Source of the DNA: NAK82 sp036172345
GTDB lineage: Bacteria; Chloroflexota; Anaerolineae; 4572-78; NAK82
DNA length: 5,851 nt
Assembly: GCA_036172345.1 (NCBI GenBank)
Contig: JASFBB010000071.1
Span: 1 to 5,851 of the forward strand
Reading direction: 5' to 3'
The translations under genes and the position numbers were made by a program. Below, piece after piece: positions 1 through 5,219 of this stretch (within the stretch, counting starts at the first letter, position 1; every line of letters starts with the position of its first letter). Below the pieces are notes generated by a model. That model did no database searches and was not told where the DNA came from. It was given only the letters and a program-made list of their open reading frames with translations.

Positions 1-330
1 CCGCTCTACAAGCTGGATGAGCCCTTTGAGCTCAAGGGGTGGCAGTTCTCCAAGGTGCTCAAGTTCATCGGCGACAAGGAAGGGCCATGGCCCAACACCA
101 AGTGGGAGCAGAACTGGACGGGCGTGGTGCTCTCCAGCCCCTACCGCAAGAAGGGCTCCAAGGGTGTCTTCGACTGGGAGTCCAACGGCAACAACGCTTA
201 CTTCACCGACCTGTTTGCTGGCAAGATCACCGTGCAGGATTGCCTGGACATCTTGCAGCGGAACTGGGAGGAGAGCTTCGAGGGATTGCCCGATCCCAAC
301 CTGCCCACCCTGCCCGCAGTGCCCGGATGA
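1..330 (+). CDS. ABC transporter solute-binding protein, C-terminal part (5' truncated by window)
   Basis: The last 109 codons of a gene that enters from the left edge and stops at TGA 328-330. The residues fit the C-terminal lobe of a family-1 (sugar-type) extracellular solute-binding protein. There is an aromatic-rich stretch (KGWQF, WPNTKWEQNW) and then the family's closing helix pattern, LFAGKITVQDCLDILQRNWE, which resembles the usual 'aGkit.eeALd.lq..w' ending. A short Pro-rich tail (LPDPNLPTLPAVPG) follows. In this family the protein captures substrate outside the membrane and docks on the permease pair. The two CUT1-type permeases directly downstream agree with this. The signal peptide or lipobox, most of the ligand site and the substrate identity lie outside the window. 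The class assignment rests on the short tail plus context. Confidence 0.8.
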   Translation, partial: PLYKLDEPFELKGWQFSKVLKFIGDKEGPWPNTKWEQNWTGVVLSSPYRKKGSKGVFDWESNGNNAYFTDLFAGKITVQDCLDILQRNWEESFEGLPDPNLPTLPAVPG

Positions 331-349
331 TCTAAGCATGGGTGACATA

Positions 350-378
350 GGGCGGCCTGTCGCTCCGGCAGGCCGCCC
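350..378 (+). terminator. GC-rich hairpin between binding-protein and permease genes (leaky terminator or mRNA stabiliser)
   Basis: GGGCGGCCTG (350-359) is the exact reverse complement of CAGGCCGCCC (369-378), giving a perfect 10-bp stem with a 9-nt loop. It lies 20 bases after the binding-protein stop and 26 bases before the permease start. The 3' side reads CCTACTCTTCG rather than a clean T-run, so full intrinsic termination is doubtful. In binding-protein-dependent ABC operons, hairpins here commonly protect the abundant binding-protein mRNA and reduce read-through into the permeases. That role is inferred here. Confidence 0.7.
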
Positions 379-392
379 CCTACTCTTCGAAC

Positions 393-398
393 AAGGAG
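393..398 (+). promoter_or_regulatory. Ribosome binding site of the first permease
   Basis: AAGGAG lies 6 bases before ATG 405. It is the best Shine-Dalgarno match in the window and fixes the permease start. It sits just 3' of the intergenic hairpin, so it should stay accessible when the hairpin is folded. Confidence 0.8.
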
Positions 399-404
399 AT
401 TTCT

Positions 405-1358
405 ATGCAAGTAGCGGCCACAAAACCCTCCAGCGGCATTAGCCTTCCTGGACCTAGTGCTCCCACAATAAGCGCTTTGAGCAGACGCCGGATCCTCGAG
501 GACTGGAAGTACATCTTGCCACAGTTGTTTTTCTTTGTCGTGCTCAACATTGTGCCACTTTTTGTGGCCATTCCGATCCTGCTCACCGACATGTCGCAGT
601 TCAACGACCCCCAGGTGAACTATGTCGGATTGCGCAACTTCACCGCCCTATTCACCGACCGGGCGGTGCAGGCAGACTACCTGCCGGCTTTCCAGCGCAC
701 CATCATTTTCGTCGCCCTCAACTACACCACGGTGTACATCTTCGGATTGAGTTTGGCGCTGTTGATGTACGAAGTGGGCTTTCGCGGCGGCTTTTTCACC
801 GTGATTTACCTGCCGCTGATGGTCTCAGGTCTGGCCGTCGGGTATATGGCTTCGATGCTGTTCGCCAAGGAGACAGGTTCTGCCAACCTGCTGCTGATGA
901 AGTTGGGCCTTTTGAAAGAGCCCATCAACATCTACACGGCCACTGGCACGGCACTCCTGTTACCATTAATGGTGGGATGGCGCTATGCCGGCTATAACAT
1001 GGCGATCTTCCTCTCCGGCCTGCTCTCCATTCCCAAGGAGACCATCGAATCGGCGGTTGTCGATGGCGCCTCCTATTGGCAGCGCCTCACCCGCATCTAT
1101 TTCCCGCAGATGTGGCCCTCGTTCATCTTGGCTACGACGATGTGTTTGATCGGCTCGTGGGCGGTGTTCGACGAGCTGGTCGCGCTTGGCGCCTTGTATG
1201 TCAACCCGAACGCCAAGTTCTTGAGCGTGCTGTTCTTCATCTACGGTTTCCAGGTGGAACGCCTGTCTATGGGCATGACCTTGGCCCTGGAGACCTTCTT
1301 GCCGTTGGTGTTAGTGGGTGTTGCGTTGCAACGCTTGCAGCGCAGACTGCAATACTAG
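405..1358 (+). CDS. Carbohydrate ABC transporter permease, MalF/UgpA-type (CUT1 family)
   Basis: A 317-residue inner-membrane subunit of a binding-protein-dependent importer. Six hydrophobic segments are visible at about residues 35-60, 98-122, 128-153, 180-207, 238-262 and 292-309, after a 30-residue hydrophilic N-terminus. The first external loop carries the CUT1 pattern NYVGLRNFTALFTD (72-85). The cytoplasmic EAA loop, which docks the ATPase, is at 215-234: E215-S-A-V-V-D-G221, then I231-Y-F-P234. Length and topology are normal for MalF-like proteins without the large P2 domain. The start is set by AAGGAG at 393-398. Its partner is the permease that starts 30 bases downstream. Substrate cannot be read from the sequence. 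A sugar or glycerol-phosphate-like solute is the family expectation. Confidence 0.93.
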   Translation: MQVAATKPSSGISLPGPSAPTISALSRRRILEDWKYILPQLFFFVVLNIVPLFVAIPILLTDMSQFNDPQVNYVGLRNFTALFTDRAVQADYLPAFQRTIIFVALNYTTVYIFGLSLALLMYEVGFRGGFFTVIYLPLMVSGLAVGYMASMLFAKETGSANLLLMKLGLLKEPINIYTATGTALLLPLMVGWRYAGYNMAIFLSGLLSIPKETIESAVVDGASYWQRLTRIYFPQMWPSFILATTMCLIGSWAVFDELVALGALYVNPNAKFLSVLFFIYGFQVERLSMGMTLALETFLPLVLVGVALQRLQRRLQY

Positions 1359-1388
1359 GCTGGTCAGGGATCAGAGGAGATCATTGCG

Positions 1389-2513
1389 ATGACAAGTCAG
1401 GTGCAAACTCTTGAATCCTTGCGAGCACACCGCGCCTCTGCCTGGACACTTTCCAGGAGGAAAATGGCGCTGCGAATATTCGGCCTGGCCGTGATGATTA
1501 TCTACAGCGTCTTCACCATCTTCCCATTCTACATACTCTTCGTGCGCAGCTTTGTCGCTACCGCGGACGCTGGTGAGCTTCACCTGTGGCTGCCCAAGGC
1601 ACGGCCGGTGGATATGAACACCGAAGTGGGTAATCTGTCCGTCTTCTATAACCTCGATCTGAAGGAAATGAAACAGGCACTGGGCATTCCCAAGGGCAAG
1701 GTCCTGAGAGCTCGGGAGACTCTGGCGGAAGTAGCGAAGAAATACAACATCCCTGAGGAGCGCATCAGGAACTACTTCGAGGGATTCTACCTGTTCAATG
1801 GCTGGCAAACATTGCTCTTCGGCCAAGCAGGTGGCAGCAACTTCTGGGCGGCGCTACTCAGAACTATCATAATAGCGTTTATCAGCTTAGGCATTCTGAT
1901 CGTGCTTTCCATCTTCACCGGCTATGGCCTGGCAGGGTTGCGCCGGCGCGATCAAATGTATGTATACAACTTATACCTGCTGCAGATGGTCATTCCGGCG
2001 ATGTTGATCATCTTGCCGCAGTATCAGATGTTCCAGTGGTTCTTCAAGCTGTTCCCGGGCTACGACGTGCAGAACAGCTTCATACGCCAGGCGCTGCAGC
2101 TGCTGGCGGTCATCCTGATCAACATCAAAGGCACCGCGCTCTCCACGATGATCTTCGTCAGCGCCATCAGCGGCATCCCGCGTGACCTGGAGGAATCGGC
2201 CATGCTGGATGGCGCCGGCCGATGGCAATATATCCGGCACATCCTCTTCCCGCTGCTCAAGGTGCCCATCGTCAGTCTGACCGTTATCCAGCTGCCGTTG
2301 TTCTATAATCAGTTCCTGGAGCCGTATGTCTATCTGGACCCGGCCAACACCACTTTGCTACCTTTTATCGCCAACACGGCCGGCCAGTTCTCCACCAACT
2401 TCCAGGTGATCTATTCGGGCGTGTTTGCCTCCATTTTGCCGCTGTTGGTCGTCTATCTCATCTTCCGACGCTTCTTCGTCGAGGGTGTGATGGCCGGCGC
2501 GATCAAGGGGTGA
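1389..2513 (+). CDS. Carbohydrate ABC transporter permease, MalG-type (CUT1 family), with an enlarged external loop
   Basis: The second membrane subunit, 374 residues against roughly 270-300 for most MalG-like proteins. GAGGAG at 1374-1379 supports the ATG. Hydrophobic segments are at about 29-53, 152-178, 190-218, 232-262, 291-308 and 341-360. The EAA loop is clear: E269-S-A-M-L-D-G275, then I285-L-F-P288. The C-terminus, FRRFFVEGVMAGAIKG, is the standard MalG-type ending, so the subunit type is firm. The extra length sits between the first and second membrane segments, about residues 53-151. This charged, mostly helical-looking stretch includes two similar pieces centred on LGIPKGK and YNIPEER, 21 residues apart. 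By topology it would lie outside the membrane, where the binding protein docks. It might add a docking or sensing surface, as P2 does in MalF, but this is inference. The gene ends 3 bases before the next start. Confidence 0.93.
   Translation: MTSQVQTLESLRAHRASAWTLSRRKMALRIFGLAVMIIYSVFTIFPFYILFVRSFVATADAGELHLWLPKARPVDMNTEVGNLSVFYNLDLKEMKQALGIPKGKVLRARETLAEVAKKYNIPEERIRNYFEGFYLFNGWQTLLFGQAGGSNFWAALLRTIIIAFISLGILIVLSIFTGYGLAGLRRRDQMYVYNLYLLQMVIPAMLIILPQYQMFQWFFKLFPGYDVQNSFIRQALQLLAVILINIKGTALSTMIFVSAISGIPRDLEESAMLDGAGRWQYIRHILFPLLKVPIVSLTVIQLPLFYNQFLEPYVYLDPANTTLLPFIANTAGQFSTNFQVIYSGVFASILPLLVVYLIFRRFFVEGVMAGAIKG
1545..1841 (+). other. Extended extracytoplasmic loop of the MalG-type permease
   Basis: This codes for residues 53-151, between membrane segments 1 and 2. 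Typical MalG-like subunits have about 45 residues here, so roughly 50 are extra. The extra part is rich in Lys, Glu and Arg, with alternating charges that suggest helices. The part around ETLAEVAKKYNIPEERI (110-126) looks superficially like the helical half of a LysM domain. The closing LysM strand is not evident, so no domain name is assigned. Confidence 0.6.
2505..2512 (+). promoter_or_regulatory. Ribosome binding site deciding the chaperonin-like start, overlapping the permease stop
   Basis: AAGGGGTG overlaps the last codons and stop of the permease and lies 4 bases before ATG 2517. An alternative in-frame ATG at 2580 would match the usual GroEL N-terminus more closely. It has no purine-rich site upstream (CTACACCAAC), so 2517 is preferred. 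The overlap suggests translational coupling to the permease. Confidence 0.6.
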
Positions 2514-2516
2514 GCG

Positions 2517-4217
2517 ATGATCCTACCATTTATGCGCAAGCCGCTCGCTCGAGTGATGCAACCTACCGTCTACACCAACATGGAACGGGTGGTGTTCCAG
2601 CCGGCTACCTATCGCGGTATGCAACGCGGCATCGACCAGCTGGTGGGCGCCATCCGCCCGACATTGGGCCCACGACCGCGCGTCGTGGCCATTGATCACG
2701 TGGATTACCATGACAAAACGCCGCGCCTGGTGGACGACGGAGGTACGATCGCCCGCTTGATCATCGAGCTGCCCGACCGCGACGCCGATGTGGGCGCGAT
2801 GCTCCTGCGCGATGTGCTGTGGCGCTTGCAACAACAGGTCGGCGACGGCACCGCGACTGCCGCTGTGTTGTTCCAGGCGGTATTCCGGCGCGGAGTGCAT
2901 TACATTACTGCCGGTGGCAACGCGCGGCGCTTGCAGACCTTTCTGGAACAAGGGCTGCGCAATATCCTGGAGCAGCTCAACGCGATGGTTGTCCACCTCT
3001 CGGGACGGGAGGAGCTGGCACGCATTGCCGAGACCGTCTGCTACGATCCCCCCTTGGCCGACATGCTGGGGGAGATCTTCGACATCGTGGGCGAGTTCGG
3101 TCGCGTGGAGATCCGCCCCGGCCGCAGTCGCGAGCTGGAGCGCGAGTATGTGGAGGGCATGTACTGGGAACGCGGCGCCGTCTCACGCGGGATGTTGGAC
3201 GGCGATGGTCAACTGCGCACTGATCTGGAAGAAAGCGCCATCCTGATCAGCGACCTCGAGATCAAACATCCGCAGCAGCTCTATCCGCCCCTGGCGTTGG
3301 TCATCCGCAACAACATCCGCTCGTTGTTGATGGTGGTCGGTGAGATCTCAGACAGCGCCATTGGCTTCCTGTTGTCCAACAAACATCCTGAGAAGCTGCG
3401 CGTGGTGGCCGTCAAGACGCCGGGTCATGACAAGGAGCAAAAAGCTTGGGCGTTGGAAGACCTGGCCGTGTTGACCGGCGGACGCGCCTTTGTCCAGGCG
3501 GCTGGCGATACCTTTGAGCGCATCCGGCGCGAGGATCTCGGCTTCGCACGCCGCGCCTGGGCGGATTGCTACAACTTCGGCATCATTGGCGGCAAGGGAA
3601 ACGCGCGCCAGTTGCGACAGCACATCGCCACGGTCCGCGCTGCCTTCGAGCGCACGGACAACCCCAACACGCGCAATCTGCTGCGCGAGCGCATCGGCAA
3701 GCTGCTGGGTGGTTCGGCCACTCTCTGGGTGGGTGGCATGACACAGCGCGAGATCGACGAGCGGGTCGAGCGTGCCAAGCGGGCCGCCACGGCGCTGCGC
3801 GGCGCGTTGCGCGAAGGGGTATTGCCGGGCGGTGGTGTTGCGCTGTGGAGCTGTCGCCCCGCGCTGGAAGCCAGGGCACGCGCCGCTACCGACCCCGACG
3901 AGCGCGCCGCCTACCGCATCCTGGCCGAAGCCGTGGCTGTACCGATCCGCACGATCATCGCCAATGCCGGCTTTGACGCTTCCGAGACATTGGCGGAGCT
4001 GAAACGCTATGGTCCGGGTTATGGGTTCGACGTCGTGCGCGAGCGCGTGGTGCCTATAGCAGAGACTGGCATCTACGATCCGGCCATCGTCACCAAGTCC
4101 GTGGCCTACGCGGCGATCACCAGCGCAGCACAGGCGTTGACCATCGATGTGATGGTGCACCACGCCCAACCGGAACAAGCGCCATTACCCGACCTCAGCT
4201 CTCCCAAGCGACTGTGA
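2517..4217 (+). CDS. Divergent GroEL/Hsp60-like (group I chaperonin fold) protein, probably not a housekeeping foldase
   Basis: A 566-residue protein that aligns with GroEL along its length. Retained ATP-site landmarks are TLGPRPR (49-55, GroEL TLGPKGR), VDDGG (72-76, with D74 matching D52), GDGTAT (109-114, with D110 matching D87), PGGGVAL (437-443) and GIYDP (518-522, with D521 matching D495). The intermediate and apical domains follow in GroEL order, with VVAVKTPG (296-303) and LEDLAVLTGG (313-322). Three things are odd. An ungapped 40-residue alignment from KLLGG (396) to REG (434) puts R422 where GroEL has the catalytic D398. The apical YLSPYF motif, used for GroES and substrate binding, reads AVSRGM (221-226). 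The C-terminus ends in SSPKRL with no GGM repeats. There are about 20 extra N-terminal residues before the part matching the GroEL start. No co-chaperonin gene lies in the window. The family call is firm. The role is unknown; slow or absent ATP hydrolysis and a private client or scaffold are plausible inferences. Confidence 0.93.
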   Translation: MILPFMRKPLARVMQPTVYTNMERVVFQPATYRGMQRGIDQLVGAIRPTLGPRPRVVAIDHVDYHDKTPRLVDDGGTIARLIIELPDRDADVGAMLLRDVLWRLQQQVGDGTATAAVLFQAVFRRGVHYITAGGNARRLQTFLEQGLRNILEQLNAMVVHLSGREELARIAETVCYDPPLADMLGEIFDIVGEFGRVEIRPGRSRELEREYVEGMYWERGAVSRGMLDGDGQLRTDLEESAILISDLEIKHPQQLYPPLALVIRNNIRSLLMVVGEISDSAIGFLLSNKHPEKLRVVAVKTPGHDKEQKAWALEDLAVLTGGRAFVQAAGDTFERIRREDLGFARRAWADCYNFGIIGGKGNARQLRQHIATVRAAFERTDNPNTRNLLRERIGKLLGGSATLWVGGMTQREIDERVERAKRAATALRGALREGVLPGGGVALWSCRPALEARARAATDPDERAAYRILAEAVAVPIRTIIANAGFDASETLAELKRYGPGYGFDVVRERVVPIAETGIYDPAIVTKSVAYAAITSAAQALTIDVMVHHAQPEQAPLPDLSSPKRL

Positions 4218-4229
4218 ATACCCAGCGAA

Positions 4230-5213
4230 ATGACAGACGAAATACCCATCACCGAGATCGTACACGCTCTGGCTGCCTCGCCCGACTTTGCGCGCGACGG
4301 GGTTTGCTTTGCCGCGCGCACTTCCGGGCTATATCGTTCCGACGACGGTGGCCATACCTGGCAGCCGGCACATAACCCTTCGGGCACCGAGAAACTGTTG
4401 CCCACTTCAGCCGTGGTCCTCTCGCCGCACTTCGCCGTGGACAGGACTGTGTTCGCCGGCGTGCCGGGCGCTGTTATGTACTCCGAAGACGCCGGGCAGA
4501 CATGGCACATGGTTGCGCTGGCCTCGCCGCCGCCGTTCGTCTCAACCCTCGCCATATCGCCCCACTACGCCGAGGATGGCTGCGTCTTTGCCGGAACGGT
4601 GGAAGATGGCGTCTTCCGTTCGGGCGATCGCGGCGCCCATTGGGCGGCGTGGAACTTCGGCCTGTTGGACCTCAACGTGCTCTCCCTGGTCGTGTCGCCG
4701 GACTACGCGCGCGACCAGACACTCTTCGTCGGCACCGACAGCGGTATCTTCCGCAGCACCACGGGAGGCCGCGCTTGGCGCGAGGTGGACGCCAGCCCCG
4801 AAGGAGCTCGCTCGACCGACTTCGCTCCAGTGCTGAGCCTGGCCATCTCCCCACAGTACGCGACGGACGGCACCCTCTTCGCCGGGAGCGAGTTGCGGGG
4901 CTTGTACCGCTCGAATGACCGCGGGCGCACCTGGCAGCGAATGGGTGAGGATGTTCTGGCAGGGCCGATCAACGGGATTGTTCTCGACCCCCAATATCCT
5001 ATGCGGCCGCGCATTCTAGTGTTGCTCCACGCCACGCTGGTGCTCTCCGCGGACAATGGCGTAACGTGGAATGAATGGCGTCCAGACCTGCCAGATGACC
5101 AGGCGCTGACGTGTGTGGCAGCTCCCCTGGGTCTGGAGGACGGGGCACCGCTGCTGGTGGGCACCACCGGCGGTGAGGTGTTGGTAGTTAGAGAGAAGCT
5201 CTTTAGAGAGTGA
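4230..5213 (+). CDS. Asp-box (BNR/Ycf48-like) beta-propeller protein, cytoplasmic by sequence
   Basis: A 327-residue protein made almost entirely of repeats 45-51 residues long. Each has the form SPxYAxDxTLFAGTxxGxYR followed by an Asp box SxDxGxTW. Repeats begin near residues 17, 65, 110, 156, 207 and 253. Asp boxes are at 37-44, 85-92, 131-138, 176-183, 228-235 and 273-280; the fourth (STTGGRAW) lacks the Asp. A seventh half-repeat without an Asp box (APLGLEDGAPLLVGTTGGEV) begins at 298, so a seven-bladed propeller is likely. There is no signal peptide, lipobox or membrane segment, unlike many sialidase or Ycf48 relatives, and the first repeat starts almost at the N-terminus. No catalytic residues can be assigned. 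Such propellers usually bind proteins or ligands. The start lies 12 bases after the chaperonin-like stop and has only a weak Shine-Dalgarno site (CAGCGA), so translation may depend on coupling. A partnership with that neighbour is inferred. Confidence 0.88.
   Translation: MTDEIPITEIVHALAASPDFARDGVCFAARTSGLYRSDDGGHTWQPAHNPSGTEKLLPTSAVVLSPHFAVDRTVFAGVPGAVMYSEDAGQTWHMVALASPPPFVSTLAISPHYAEDGCVFAGTVEDGVFRSGDRGAHWAAWNFGLLDLNVLSLVVSPDYARDQTLFVGTDSGIFRSTTGGRAWREVDASPEGARSTDFAPVLSLAISPQYATDGTLFAGSELRGLYRSNDRGRTWQRMGEDVLAGPINGIVLDPQYPMRPRILVLLHATLVLSADNGVTWNEWRPDLPDDQALTCVAAPLGLEDGAPLLVGTTGGEVLVVREKLFRE
5206..5210 (+). promoter_or_regulatory. Ribosome binding site deciding the UROD-like start
   Basis: GAGAG, just before the propeller stop codon, is 9 bases from ATG 5220 but only 3 from the ATG at 5214, which abuts the stop. 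Spacing favours 5220. So does the family-typical N-terminus M-N-S-R-E-R-V-L. Confidence 0.5.
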
Positions 5214-5219
5214 ATGACT

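Noticed and set aside
1716..1766. LysM domain in the permease loop
   Set aside because: The helical core looks similar, but the flanking strands and the closing 'L..G..L.IP' part are not visible, so the domain is not annotated.
1371..1826. Minus-strand open frame (151 codons) opposite the start of the MalG-type permease
   Set aside because: It covers the permease ribosome binding site, the first membrane segment and the loop. The plus-strand frame is clearly the coding one, and nothing recognisable appears in the reverse product.
2580..2582. Alternative ATG start for the chaperonin-like gene that would match the usual GroEL N-terminus
   Set aside because: No Shine-Dalgarno-like sequence lies before it, whereas ATG 2517 has AAGGGG at suitable spacing and couples to the permease stop.
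3348..4178. Long minus-strand open frame (276 codons) opposite the chaperonin-like gene
   Set aside because: It lies wholly antisense to a gene with clear family-wide similarity. Its product is His/Arg/Ala/Gly-rich with no recognisable motif, as expected for a shadow frame in GC-rich coding DNA.
2517..4217. Housekeeping groEL assignment
   Set aside because: Catalytic Asp398 is replaced, the apical YLSPYF motif and GGM tail are absent, no groES precedes it, and it lies in a transporter operon. It is called GroEL-like without a gene symbol.
4230..5213. Sialidase or photosystem II assembly factor (Ycf48) function for the propeller
   Set aside because: Asp boxes are shared by many unrelated propellers. 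No sialidase arginine triad or FRIP motif and no signal peptide were seen, and nothing else in the window suggests photosynthesis.
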